This document shows, piece after piece, positions 40,897 to 49,144 of a DNA stretch of 64,000 nt. A program made the translations under genes and the position numbers. The DNA comes from Ructibacterium sp965146665 (GTDB lineage Bacteria; Bacillota; Clostridia; Monoglobales; Monoglobaceae), in the NCBI GenBank assembly GCA_965146665.1, contig CBCTHE010000002.1:284226-348225 (forward strand), read 5' to 3'. The number at the start of each line of letters is the position of its first letter. Position 1 is the first letter of the stretch. The notes under the pieces are model-generated. The model made no database searches and had not been told where the DNA came from. It saw only the letters and a list, made by a program, of their open reading frames with translations.

Positions 40897-41434
40897 AACA
40901 AAATACACACAGACAGCCGCATGGCGCTGCTATGCGGCTCGCGTGTCAGAAATTTGATTTGTGAAGCACACAATTTATTTTGCCGGATACAATTTCGCGG
41001 AGGGCCCCATGGCTCTCTTTTTTATTCCGAAGGAACTGATTGTCTTGTAGGGACGATTCACTTTTTCCAGACTTTTTTGACATTCCGCAGCCGCGCAGCA
41101 GTGCTGCGCGGCTGTTTCGTCAATGATATAGCGGCAAAGCGCGGAATCTTTTGGCGGTTTCGGCCAAAACCACCCGTGCGCAGCACGTAGACCGCCTTTA
41201 GGCGGCAGGGTTCCCGCAAAGCGGAGCGCGGCGCGCGGCGTTTTGTGGGATAAAGGAGCGGCAAGGAAGCGAATTTAAGGTTCAAGTCCTTGCAGGGCTC
41301 CCGGAAAAGCGAGGCTTTAGCCGAGGTTTTTTGGAAAGAGCAGTGCCGTGAAGAAAGGTGCCGGCGGCACGTTTTAGGCACGAGTGAGGCGCGGGGGCGC
41401 CGGACATGAAAGGCAACGGCGCGTTGCGGCGCCG
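40897..41434. other. Repeat-rich intergenic region after spmB
   Basis: 538 bp without a gene. Contents: a hairpin AGCCGCAT/ATGCGGCT near 40915-40940, a 13-bp palindrome CAGCCGCGCAGCA/TGCTGCGCGGCTG at about 41090-41116, a CCGCC-N5-GGCGG hairpin near 41192, then two members of the dispersed stem family (41212 and 41299). A GC-rich stem GGCGCCG...CGGCGCC lies near 41400-41430, close to the end of the nitroreductase gene, and may terminate it. Confidence 0.6.
41212..41336 (+). repeat. Two palindromic hairpin modules (family copies 3 and 4)
   Basis: Copy 3 (41212-41250): TCCCGCAAAGCG with CGTTTTGTGGGA, G-U pairs at two positions. Copy 4 (41299-41336): TCCCGGAAAAGC with a T-rich 3' arm GGTTTTTTGGAA, partly mismatched. 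Both are followed by AAGGAGC/AAGAGC-like segments as in the other copies. Confidence 0.65.
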
Positions 41435-42007
41435 TTACAGCGTATACAAAACCTCGTCAAGGCTCCGCTTGGGAACCTGCAGCGTCCCGTTTTCATCCAG
41501 ATAATACTTCACATTCCCGTCCCGCATTTCCACAGCCCTGCTCTCCTGCGCCGGATAGCCCAATGCAATCAGGTCCAGCATCACCAGATACTCCGGCAGT
41601 TCCAGAATCCGGCCCAGCTCCGCCCGGTCCAGCGCGCCCAGCCAGCAGGAGGCAATCCCGCGCTCCCGGGCCGCAAGCAGAATCGTCATACCTGCCGCGC
41701 CGTTTTCAACCTGTAAATCGCCGCCCTTTTTTATAGTCCGGTCCCCCAGAATGGCAATATAGGCAACCGGCCGGCTCCCCGGCTCCGGCGCGCCGTTTTC
41801 CAAATAACCGGCCCACCTGGTACAGGCAAACACCCGCTCCAGCTGACCGGGTTCATCCAGAACCGCAAACTTCAGGGGCTGGACATTGGCAGGATAGGCC
41901 GCCATCCGGGCACAGTCCGCCAGCGTCAACAGATCCTCCCGCAGAATGGGGGTCTGACTGAATTTCCGAATACTTCTCCGGCTCATAACTGCGTCATATA
42001 CATTCAT
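41435..42007 (-). CDS. Nitroreductase-family flavoprotein
   Basis: A 190-residue FMN-dependent oxidoreductase. The N-terminal signature MNVYDAVMSRRSIRKFSQTP gives the FMN-phosphate arginines; AYPANVQPLKFAVL near 48 is the 'PSAxNxQPW' equivalent and GIASCWLGALDRAELGRILE near 125 the dimer region. The substrate is unknown; many reduce quinones, nitroaromatics or act in cofactor salvage. The start at 42007 follows GAGGAAGG. It is downstream of ppdK on the same strand but separated from it by a terminator. Confidence 0.9.
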   Translation of the reverse strand: MNVYDAVMSRRSIRKFSQTPILREDLLTLADCARMAAYPANVQPLKFAVLDEPGQLERVFACTRWAGYLENGAPEPGSRPVAYIAILGDRTIKKGGDLQVENGAAGMTILLAARERGIASCWLGALDRAELGRILELPEYLVMLDLIALGYPAQESRAVEMRDGNVKYYLDENGTLQVPKRSLDEVLYTL

Positions 42008-42052
42008 CCTAATACCTTCCTCTCTCATCTCATATTTCACTTTTTGGTATGG

Positions 42053-42077
42053 AAAACGGGCGGCACAAAGGCCGCCC
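42053..42077 (-). terminator. Terminator of ppdK
   Basis: GGGCGGC/GCCGCCC stem (42058-42064 with 42071-42077), followed on the minus strand by GTTTTCC, 14 bp after the ppdK stop. Confidence 0.8.
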
Positions 42078-42090
42078 GCAGTCATATCAT

Positions 42091-44718
42091 CTATTTATTT
42101 TCCTTTGCTTTTGCCTGTGCCGCGGCCAGTCTCGCAATCGGAACACGGAACGGAGAGCAGGAAACATAGTTCAAACCGGTTCTGTGGCAGAATTCAACGG
42201 TAGAGGGGTCACCGCCGTGCTCGCCGCATATGCCCAGCTTGATATCCGGACGGGTCTGACGGCCCAGCTTGGAGGCCATTTCGACCAGCTTGCCCACACC
42301 GGTCTGATCCAGTTTTGCAAACGGATCGGACTCAAAGATTTTCTTCTCATAGTAGGCGTCCAGGAACTTGCCCGCATCGTCACGGGAGAAGCCGAAGGTC
42401 ATCTGGGTCAGGTCGTTGGTACCAAAGGAGAAGAACTCCGCCTCAGCCGCAATCTCGTCCGCGGTCAGCGCCGCTCTCGGGATCTCGATCATGGTACCCA
42501 CCTTATAGTCAAACTTCATGTTGTTCTCAGCCAGAACAGCCTCCGCGGTGTCAACCACAAACTGCTTCACATATTTCAGTTCTTTGATCTCACCCACCAG
42601 CGGGATCATGATTTCCGGAACAATGTTCATGCCATCCTTGTTGCAGGCAACCGCGGCTTCCATAATGGCACGGGCCTGCATCTCGGCGATCTCCGGATAG
42701 GTGACAGCCAGACGGCAGCCTCTGTGGCCCATCATGGGGTTGAACTCAGCCAGATCCTCAACAGTGGCCTTCAGGTCCTCAAAGCTCAGGCCCATTTCAG
42801 CGGCCAGCGCCTTGATGTCCTCGTCACTGTGGGGAACAAACTCGTGAAGGGGCGGGTCCAGCAGACGGACGGTAACAGGCATGCCGTCCATGGCGCGGAA
42901 GATCCCCTCAAAATCGCTTCTCTGCATGGGCAGAATCTTAGCCAGCGCGGCCTTTCTCTGCTCCACAGTCTTGGAGACAATCATCTCACGGATGGCCGGA
43001 ATACGGTCTTCCGCAAAGAACATGTGCTCGGTCCGGCAGAGGCCCACGCCCTGGGCGCCAAACTCCTTGGCCTGCTTCGCATCCCTGGGGGTATCCGCGT
43101 TGGTGCGGACCTGCAGGGTGCGGATCTCGTCAGCCCAGCTCATGAATTCCGCGAAGTCACCGGCCAGCTTGGCCTCCTCGGTCTCGATCTGGCCCAGGTA
43201 GACATTGCCGGTGCTTCCGTCAATGGAGATATAATCACCCTGCTTTACAGTGGTGCCGTTTACATAGAAGCAGGCATTATCATAGTCAACTTTGATGTCG
43301 CCGCAGCCGGCAACACAGCAGGTTCCCATACCGCGGGCAACAACTGCAGCGTGAGAGGTCATGCCGCCTCTTGCGGTCAGGACGCCCTGTGCGGCCTCCA
43401 TGCCCTCGATGTCCTCAGGAGAGGTCTCAAGACGAACCAGAACCGCCTTTTCGCCTCTTTCCTTCACAGCCTCCACGCAGTCCTCCGCGGTGAAGTAGAC
43501 CTTACCGCAGGCAGCACCAGGGGAAGCGGCCAGTCCCTTTGCAAACACCTCCGCCTTTTTCAGCGCGGCGGCAACAAAGGTCGGGTGGAGCAGTGCATCC
43601 AGCTGTTTGGGATCCACCTGAAGGATGGCCTCCTCTTTGGAGATCATGCCTTCCTTTACCAGATCAACCGCAATCTTGATGGCCGCGGCAGCAGTTCTCT
43701 TGCCGTTTCTAGTCTGGAGCATATAGAGGGTGCCGTTCTCAATGGTGTACTCCATGTCCTGCATGTCGCGGTAGTGCTGTTCCAGCTTGTTCGCGATCTC
43801 AACAAACTGGGCGTACACAGCGGGCATATCCTCTTCCAGCTTGCTGATGGGCTTGGGGGTACGGACGCCTGCGACGACGTCTTCGCCCTGTGCGTTGATG
43901 AGGTATTCACCAAACAGAACCTTTTCACCGGTTGCGGGGTCACGGGTAAACGCAACGCCAGTGCCGGAGCTCTCGCCCATGTTGCCGAATACCATAGCCT
44001 GTACGTTGACAGCGGTGCCCCAGTCATAGGGGATATCGTTCATTCTTCTGTAAACGTTGGCTCTGGGGTTGTCCCAGGAACGGAATACGGCCTTGACCGC
44101 TTCCATCATCTGTGCCTTGGGCTCCTGCGGGAAGTCCTCGCCCTTCTCGTTCTTATAAAACTCCTTGAACTTGACCACCATTTCCTTCAGGTCTTCGGTT
44201 GTGAACTCAGTATCCAGCTTAATGCCGCGCTCTTCCTTCATCTCGTCGATGATTTCCTCAAACCGCTTTTTGGAAAGTTCCATGACAACGTCGGAGAACA
44301 TCTGGATAAAACGGCGGTAGCTGTCATAGGCAAACCGGGGATTGCCGGTCAGCTTTGCCAGGCCCTCAACCACCTGGTCATTGAGGCCCAGGTTCAGGAT
44401 GGTATCCATCATACCGGGCATAGAAGCTCTCGCGCCGCTGCGGACAGAGACCAGGAACGGATTCTCCACATCGCCGAATTTCTTGCCGGCGATCTCCTCG
44501 GTCTTGGCCAGGGCGGCGTAGATCTGCTCCTCAATATCAGGGGCGATGGTACGTCCGTCTTCATAGTATCTGGTACAGGCCTCGGTGGAAACCGTAAAGC
44601 CCTGGGGAACCGGGAATCCCATTCTGGTCATTTCGGCCAGATTGGCGCCCTTGCCGCCCAGCAGGTTTCTCATTGTTGCGTCACCTTCGCTGAAAAGGTA
44701 TACGTATTTTTTTGACAT
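42091..44718 (-). CDS. ppdK: Pyruvate, phosphate dikinase
   Basis: PPDK interconverts pyruvate, ATP and phosphate with PEP, AMP and pyrophosphate; in clostridia it works in glycolysis or gluconeogenesis. The 875-residue protein has the N-terminal ATP-grasp domain (MRNLLGGKGANLAEMTRMGF), the phosphohistidine swivel domain GGMTSHAAVVARGMGTCCVA near 450 (catalytic His) and the C-terminal PEP-binding barrel with GICGEHGGDPSTVEFCH near 825. The start at 44718 has GGAGG eight bases upstream. Codon use is less GC-biased at third positions than neighbouring genes, as in highly expressed genes. It follows tadA by 45 bp. Confidence 0.96.
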   Translation of the reverse strand: MSKKYVYLFSEGDATMRNLLGGKGANLAEMTRMGFPVPQGFTVSTEACTRYYEDGRTIAPDIEEQIYAALAKTEEIAGKKFGDVENPFLVSVRSGARASMPGMMDTILNLGLNDQVVEGLAKLTGNPRFAYDSYRRFIQMFSDVVMELSKKRFEEIIDEMKEERGIKLDTEFTTEDLKEMVVKFKEFYKNEKGEDFPQEPKAQMMEAVKAVFRSWDNPRANVYRRMNDIPYDWGTAVNVQAMVFGNMGESSGTGVAFTRDPATGEKVLFGEYLINAQGEDVVAGVRTPKPISKLEEDMPAVYAQFVEIANKLEQHYRDMQDMEYTIENGTLYMLQTRNGKRTAAAAIKIAVDLVKEGMISKEEAILQVDPKQLDALLHPTFVAAALKKAEVFAKGLAASPGAACGKVYFTAEDCVEAVKERGEKAVLVRLETSPEDIEGMEAAQGVLTARGGMTSHAAVVARGMGTCCVAGCGDIKVDYDNACFYVNGTTVKQGDYISIDGSTGNVYLGQIETEEAKLAGDFAEFMSWADEIRTLQVRTNADTPRDAKQAKEFGAQGVGLCRTEHMFFAEDRIPAIREMIVSKTVEQRKAALAKILPMQRSDFEGIFRAMDGMPVTVRLLDPPLHEFVPHSDEDIKALAAEMGLSFEDLKATVEDLAEFNPMMGHRGCRLAVTYPEIAEMQARAIMEAAVACNKDGMNIVPEIMIPLVGEIKELKYVKQFVVDTAEAVLAENNMKFDYKVGTMIEIPRAALTADEIAAEAEFFSFGTNDLTQMTFGFSRDDAGKFLDAYYEKKIFESDPFAKLDQTGVGKLVEMASKLGRQTRPDIKLGICGEHGGDPSTVEFCHRTGLNYVSCSPFRVPIARLAAAQAKAKENK

Positions 44719-44763
44719 TGGTGTTACCTCCATGTATATTGATATTTATTTTTAGCGTTGGTT

Positions 44764-45243
44764 TTACTGGTCTTTTTTCCTTGGTAAGGATGCGTTTTCC
44801 TCCCGTACATGACTGAAAAAACAGCGCAGAAGTGCGCTGCATTCCTCCTCCATGATACCGCAGTAGTATTCAATCCGGTGCATCAGTCCGGGATGTTCCA
44901 GAAGTCCGGCGTTTGAGACGGCAAACCCGCCCTTTGCGTCATATGCCCCAAAGTAAAGCCGCCTGAGCTTTGCCTGGGCAATGGCGCCGCAGCACATGGC
45001 GCAGGGCTCCAGCGTAACATACAGGTCACAGTCCGAGAGCCGCCAGGTGCCGAGCCGTGTACAGGCCTGTCCGATCGCCGCCACCTCCGCGTGGCAGAGC
45101 GCATTCTGCGCCGCCTCCCGCCGGTTGCGGCCCCGGGCAATAATCTCGCCCGACCTGACGATCACCGCGCCCACTGGGATTTCCCCGGCCGCAAAGGCGG
45201 CGCGGGCCTCCTCCAGGGCGGCCTGCATATACCGATTCTCCAT
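44764..45243 (-). CDS. tadA: tRNA-specific adenosine deaminase
   Basis: TadA converts A34 to inosine in tRNA-Arg(ACG). The 159-residue protein has the zinc/catalytic motif CHAEVAAI near residue 50 (His and Glu) and PCAMCCGAI near 80, with the family segments AGEIPVGAVIV and YFGAYDAKGGFAVS. Its C-terminus SHVREENASLPRKK is basic. The start at 45243 follows GGGAGG. The terminator of the upstream HPr-like gene lies just before it, so it should have a separate promoter, which I cannot place. Confidence 0.93.
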   Translation of the reverse strand: MENRYMQAALEEARAAFAAGEIPVGAVIVRSGEIIARGRNRREAAQNALCHAEVAAIGQACTRLGTWRLSDCDLYVTLEPCAMCCGAIAQAKLRRLYFGAYDAKGGFAVSNAGLLEHPGLMHRIEYYCGIMEEECSALLRCFFSHVREENASLPRKKDQ

Positions 45244-45270
45244 GACTGCCTCCCGCCGTTCCAGACACGA

Positions 45271-45300
45271 CAAAACCCCCGCCGCGAACTGGCGGCAGGG
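45271..45300 (-). terminator. Terminator of the HPr-like gene
   Basis: Minus-strand stem CCCTGCCGC/GCGGCGGGG (45300-45292 with 45285-45277, one G-U), then GTTTTGTC. It begins 22 bp after the HPr-like stop. Confidence 0.82.
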
Positions 45301-45321
45301 ATTTGAACTGTCCATTGTTAC

Positions 45322-45549
45322 CTACTGGATATAAGGAGCCAGCTCCTCAAGCAGCTTGTCACAGTCAGCGCTGTGCGCTTCAACCTTAATGGGCTTGGTC
45401 AGATCCAGACTGAAGATACCCATAATGGATTTCGCGTCTACGACATATCTGCCGGAAGTCAGGTCAATCTCAAAATCATATTTTGTAACGATATTCACAA
45501 AGTTTTTGACATCATTGATAGAGCTCAAAACTACGGTAAACGTTTTCAT
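45322..45549 (-). CDS. HPr-like protein lacking the phosphorylatable histidine
   Basis: A 75-residue HPr-fold protein: MKTFTVVLSSINDVKNFVNI then VDAKSIMGIFSLDL near 40, the conserved region around regulatory Ser46 of HPr. The position of catalytic His15 (GxHARPA in HPr) is replaced by SSINDVKNF, with no His or Arg. It therefore cannot relay phosphate from enzyme I to sugar permeases; a Crh-like regulatory role through the Ser in KSIMG is possible. The start at 45549 has AGGAGG nine bases upstream and is preferred to 45558. Confidence 0.85.
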   Translation of the reverse strand: MKTFTVVLSSINDVKNFVNIVTKYDFEIDLTSGRYVVDAKSIMGIFSLDLTKPIKVEAHSADCDKLLEELAPYIQ

Positions 45550-45592
45550 TTCATTCAACCTCCTAAAATTTTAATACATTTCTACCTTTAAA

Positions 45593-45621
45593 ATTATATA
45601 ATTTTTTCTTGCATTAGTCAA
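45593..45621 (-). promoter_or_regulatory. Sigma-A promoter of the HPr-like gene
   Basis: Minus-strand TTGACT (45621-45616) and TATAAT (45598-45593), spacer 17, about 45 bp before the start codon. Confidence 0.8.
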
Positions 45622-45714
45622 TTAGAAATTATATAATTATTCCATAATTTTATTTTCTGGAATTTATGCAACATTGATAATAGAAAGCAAAAACCGGCGC
45701 GGCAAGTCTGTAAA

Positions 45715-47034
45715 ATGCACCGAACCTGTAAGGATGTGTCGAAAATTACTGTCAAATTTATTACTCTTGGTTGTAAGACGAATCTATACGAAAGCGAAGC
45801 CATGGCCTCTCTGTTCCGGACGGCGGGCTATACAGTGGTCGGCGCCAGAGAGCCGGCGGATGTCTGTGTGATCAACACTTGCACCGTGACCGGCACCGGC
45901 GCACAGAAAAGCCGCCAGCAGATCCGCCGGGCCCGCCGGGAAAATCCCGGCGCGGTTCTGGCTGTCACCGGCTGTCTGGCCCAGACCGAGGCCAACCGCC
46001 TCAGGGAGGACATGGACGTGGATATCCTGCTGGGGAACAAATACCGGAACCGGATCGTGGAGCTGACGGAGCTGGCCCTGCGCGGAATCAAAACCGACCA
46101 GGTCGCCGACATTCTCAAGGAGGACACCTTTGAGGAAATCGGCATCACCCACGGCCAGAGCCGGGTGCGGGCCAACCTGAAGATTGAGGACGGCTGCGGC
46201 AACTTCTGCGCCTATTGCATCATCCCCTATGCCAGAGGTCCGGTGCGTTCCCGTCCCCTGGTCCGGATCCGGGAGGAGGCCGAGGCCCTGGGCGAGGCCG
46301 GCTATGGCGAGGTGGTGCTCACCGGGATCCACATCGGCTCCTATGGCCGGGACCTTGGCGGCGGCACCGGGCTGATGGACGTGATTGAAACCGTCCACCA
46401 GACGGAGGGCATCCGGCGGATCCGGCTCGGCTCTCTGGAGCCGGTGCTCATCACCGAGGACTTTGTGCGCCGGGCCGCACAGCTTCCGAAGCTCTGCCCC
46501 CAGTTCCACATGTCCCTGCAAAGCGGCTGTGACGCCACCCTGCGGCGGATGAACCGCCGGTATACCACGGCGGAGTACCGTCACGCCGCGGCCCTGCTGC
46601 GGAAAAACCTGCCGGACACGGCCATTACCACGGACCTGATGGTTGGCTTTCCCGGGGAGACAGACGGGGAATTCCGGCAGTCCTATGACTTCTGCGCAGA
46701 AATCGGATTTTCCCAGATGCACGTGTTCCCCTATTCCATCCGGCAGGGCACGGCCGCGGCCGGATTCCCGGACCAGGTGGACGAGGCTGTGAAAACGGAA
46801 CGGGCGCACAGGATGCTGGAGCTGGCGGCACAGCTGAAGGCGGATTTCTGCCGTCCCTATACAGGACAGATCCTGTCCGTGCTGATTGAACAGGAAAAGG
46901 ACGGCCGGTATCACGGCACCACTGCCAACTATATGGACGTTTTGGCCGCCGGACCGCCGGACATGACCGGCCGCCTGGCCGACGTAAGGATTGACGGCTA
47001 TGCGGACGGGCATCTGACCGGAGAGGTGGTCTGA
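45715..47034 (+). CDS. mtaB: tRNA t6A37 methylthiotransferase MtaB
   Basis: MtaB is a radical SAM methylthiotransferase that adds a methylthio group to N6-threonylcarbamoyladenosine-37 of tRNA. The 439-residue protein has the N-terminal UPF0004 domain with three cluster cysteines (ITLGCKTNLYESEAM, VINTCTVTGTGAQKSRQ, VTGCLAQTE), the radical SAM motif CGNFCAYCIIPYARGPVRSR near 160 and a C-terminal TRAM-type region (YTGQILSVLIEQEKDG near 380). The start is uncertain: ATG 45715 or GTG 45736; neither has a strong ribosome site. The acetyltransferase gene follows 2 bp later. Confidence 0.92.
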   Translation: MHRTCKDVSKITVKFITLGCKTNLYESEAMASLFRTAGYTVVGAREPADVCVINTCTVTGTGAQKSRQQIRRARRENPGAVLAVTGCLAQTEANRLREDMDVDILLGNKYRNRIVELTELALRGIKTDQVADILKEDTFEEIGITHGQSRVRANLKIEDGCGNFCAYCIIPYARGPVRSRPLVRIREEAEALGEAGYGEVVLTGIHIGSYGRDLGGGTGLMDVIETVHQTEGIRRIRLGSLEPVLITEDFVRRAAQLPKLCPQFHMSLQSGCDATLRRMNRRYTTAEYRHAAALLRKNLPDTAITTDLMVGFPGETDGEFRQSYDFCAEIGFSQMHVFPYSIRQGTAAAGFPDQVDEAVKTERAHRMLELAAQLKADFCRPYTGQILSVLIEQEKDGRYHGTTANYMDVLAAGPPDMTGRLADVRIDGYADGHLTGEVV

Positions 47035-47036
47035 CC

Positions 47037-47483
47037 ATGGAATACAGACGGATCACAGAGAACAAACGGGACTTCCTTCCTCTGCTCCTGCTGGGTGACG
47101 AACAGGAGGACATGATCGGCCGGTATCTGGACCGCGGCGCGCTGTTCGCCCTGTATGACGGCGGCCTCTGCGCGGTCTGCGTCGTAACCCGGGAGCCGGG
47201 GAACGTGCTGGAAGTCAAGAATCTTGCCGTGGAACCCCAGCGGCAGCGGCAGGGCTGCGGCCGTGCCATGCTGGCCTTTCTGGAGGAGGAATACCGGGGC
47301 ACGGCGGAGAAATGGATGGTCGGCACAGGGGACAGCCCCCTGTCTCTGCCCTTTTATGAGGCCTGCGGCTTCCAAATTTCCCACCGGGTCAAAAACTTTT
47401 TCACAGACCACTACGACCACCCGATCTATGAGGATGGCGTCCAGCTGGTGGATATGGTATACTTGGAGAAGCCGGCAAAATAG
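47037..47483 (+). CDS. GNAT-family N-acetyltransferase
   Basis: A 148-residue acetyltransferase: MEYRRITENKRDFLPLLLLG, LEVKNLAVEPQRQRQGCGRA near 60 (motif A, acetyl-CoA loop QRQGCG), FYEACGFQISHRVKNFFTDH near 108 (motif B). The substrate is not predictable. It begins two bases after the mtaB stop, so it is translated as part of the same operon; a functional link to MtaB is not implied by known biology. Confidence 0.88.
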   Translation: MEYRRITENKRDFLPLLLLGDEQEDMIGRYLDRGALFALYDGGLCAVCVVTREPGNVLEVKNLAVEPQRQRQGCGRAMLAFLEEEYRGTAEKWMVGTGDSPLSLPFYEACGFQISHRVKNFFTDHYDHPIYEDGVQLVDMVYLEKPAK

Positions 47484-47510
47484 AAAAATGAATATCAGGA
47501 GGAAACCTAT

Positions 47511-48206
47511 ATGAAAAACCAGGTACTGGACAACCCTGTAAAAAACCAGACTGCGGATTCTTTTACCCCATTGACCGTGATCGCCTGCCTTTTGGCGGCG
47601 TTTTACCTGACTGCCAACATCATGGCGGTCAAGGTGATCTCCATTGGCGGCGTCGCGCTCTTTGACGCGGGGACCGTGACCTTTCCCTTCGCGTATATGC
47701 TGGGTGACGCGCTGACCGAGGTCTGGGGCTTTCGAACGGCAAAAAAGGTCATCTTTCTGACCTTTGTCTGCAACATCATTCTGGTGGCCGCCACCGCGCT
47801 GGGACTTGTGCTTCCCGCGCCGGATTACATGGCGGAGACCACGGCGGCCTATGCCGCCGTCTTCACCTATGTGCCCCGGATTGTAGCGGCGTCCCTACTG
47901 GCGTTCCTGGGGGGCGAGCTCTCCAACGCCTGGGTCATGGTGAAAATCAAGGAAAAAACCGGTGAAAAACATCTGTGGCTCCGGACCATTGGAAGCTCCG
48001 CGGTGGGCTATGTGTTTGACACGGTGATCTTTGTGCTGGCCGCCTTTGCCGGCACCAGTCCCGCCCGGGACCTGCTGACCATGATCGCGGCCCAGTATTG
48101 CATGAAACTGGGACTGGAGGCCATCGGCGGCACACCCCTCGCCTATGGGCTGATCGCCCTGCTCAAGCGCAGGGAGGCCGCGCAAAAGGCCCGGATATGC
48201 CCATAA
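47511..48206 (+). CDS. yhhQ: YhhQ/VUT-family queuosine-precursor transporter
   Basis: A 231-residue integral membrane protein with about six helices: VIACLLAAFYLTANIMAVKV, LFDAGTVTFPFAYMLGDALT, VIFLTFVCNIILVAATALGL, IVAASLLAFLGGELSNAWVM and SAVGYVFDTVIFVLAAFAG. The FPFAYMLGDALTEVWG and GGELSNAWVMVKIK motifs are the family signatures. YhhQ proteins import 7-deazapurines (preQ0, preQ1 or queuine) for tRNA modification. The following radical SAM gene strengthens a queuosine-salvage role. No preQ1 riboswitch fits the 27-bp upstream gap. Confidence 0.92.
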   Translation: MKNQVLDNPVKNQTADSFTPLTVIACLLAAFYLTANIMAVKVISIGGVALFDAGTVTFPFAYMLGDALTEVWGFRTAKKVIFLTFVCNIILVAATALGLVLPAPDYMAETTAAYAAVFTYVPRIVAASLLAFLGGELSNAWVMVKIKEKTGEKHLWLRTIGSSAVGYVFDTVIFVLAAFAGTSPARDLLTMIAAQYCMKLGLEAIGGTPLAYGLIALLKRREAAQKARICP

Positions 48207-48300
48207 CCGTTTCGGACCCGCACCGGGAGCCGGCTTTCTGTGCCCGAATATGAATAGTTAACCAAATACATGGCAAAAATAGACTGGAAAGGAGCCTGAC

Positions 48301-48993
48301 ATGGCTGAACTGGAACGCTATGCAAGGATAGAGACCGTCATGCCCAGAGAATTTCTGCTTTTGCAGGGGCGGGGCTGTGTCTGGAAAAAGTGTACCTTCT
48401 GCGACTATCACACCGATACCAGCGGCGATCCGTTTTCTGTCAACCGCCCGGTTCTGGAGCGGGTGACCGGCGCCTTCGGCGTCCTGGATATCATCAACTC
48501 CGGCTCCGCCATGGAGCTGGATGAACAGACCCTCGCCCTGATCCGGCAGACCGCGGACAGCAGGGGGATCCACACCCTCTGGTTTGAGGCCCACTGGCTG
48601 TACCATCAAAGGCTCGCGGCCTTTGCGGCCCGGTTCCCGGGACAGATGGTGAAGTTCCGGTGCGGGGTGGAGAGCTTTGACCCCGCCCTGCGTGAGGCGT
48701 GGAACAAGGGAATCCCCCCGGCCGTCACCCCGGCGGAGATCGCCCGGTATTTCAGCGGGGCCTGCCTGCTGGCCGGGGTGCAGGGCCAGACCCGGGCGGG
48801 GATCTTAAAGGACATTGAGACCGCCAGGGCGCACTTTGAATACGTCAGCGTCAATGTGTTTGTGGAGAACTCCACCGGCCTGAAACGGGACAGGGCGCTG
48901 GCGGAATGGTTCGCCGACAGGGTCGCTCCCGGGCTTGCGGGCCTGCCCGGCATTGAGGTCCTGCTCAACAACACGGATCTGGGGGTCGGCTGA
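48301..48993 (+). CDS. Radical SAM protein, candidate queuosine-salvage lyase (QueL-like)
   Basis: A 230-residue radical SAM enzyme. The cluster motif is GRGCVWKKCTFCDYHTD with Cys26, Cys31 and Cys34: CX4CX2C, one residue longer than the usual CX3CX2C. Other barrel segments: VLDIINSGSAMELDEQTLAL near 62, VKFRCGVESFDPALREAWNK near 118, and VSVNVFVENSTGLKRDRALA near 180. It lies 94 bp after yhhQ on the same strand with AAAGGAG before the ATG. A radical SAM lyase, QueL, is known to release queuine in C. difficile; the pairing with a YhhQ transporter suggests the same here. The family assignment is inference. Confidence 0.75.
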   Translation: MAELERYARIETVMPREFLLLQGRGCVWKKCTFCDYHTDTSGDPFSVNRPVLERVTGAFGVLDIINSGSAMELDEQTLALIRQTADSRGIHTLWFEAHWLYHQRLAAFAARFPGQMVKFRCGVESFDPALREAWNKGIPPAVTPAEIARYFSGACLLAGVQGQTRAGILKDIETARAHFEYVSVNVFVENSTGLKRDRALAEWFADRVAPGLAGLPGIEVLLNNTDLGVG

Positions 48994-49144
48994 CCGGCGG
49001 CTTCCGGCATGTCTCTGCCGCCCCGCGGCGGGCCGCGCCTGCTGGCGGACGCAATCTGTGCCAACCATGTGTTTCCTGATCTCTGCCCACACTGGGAAAC
49101 GCTGTCTCATTTTGATTTTGTGGGCGGAAAGGCTATGGTATTCT

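Noticed and set aside
45290..45320. A GTTCAAATCCC-like string resembling a tRNA T-loop on the minus strand
   Set aside because: The flanking bases do not form a T-stem or acceptor stem, and the segment belongs to the terminator of the HPr-like gene.
49112..49139. TTGATT-16-TATGGT promoter just before nadE
   Set aside because: Transcription would begin at or after the start codon, giving a leaderless message; not convincing enough to list.
48935..49144. N-terminal extension of the nadE open frame
   Set aside because: The extra 70 residues overlap the radical SAM gene in another frame and match nothing in NadE; the family start is at 49145.
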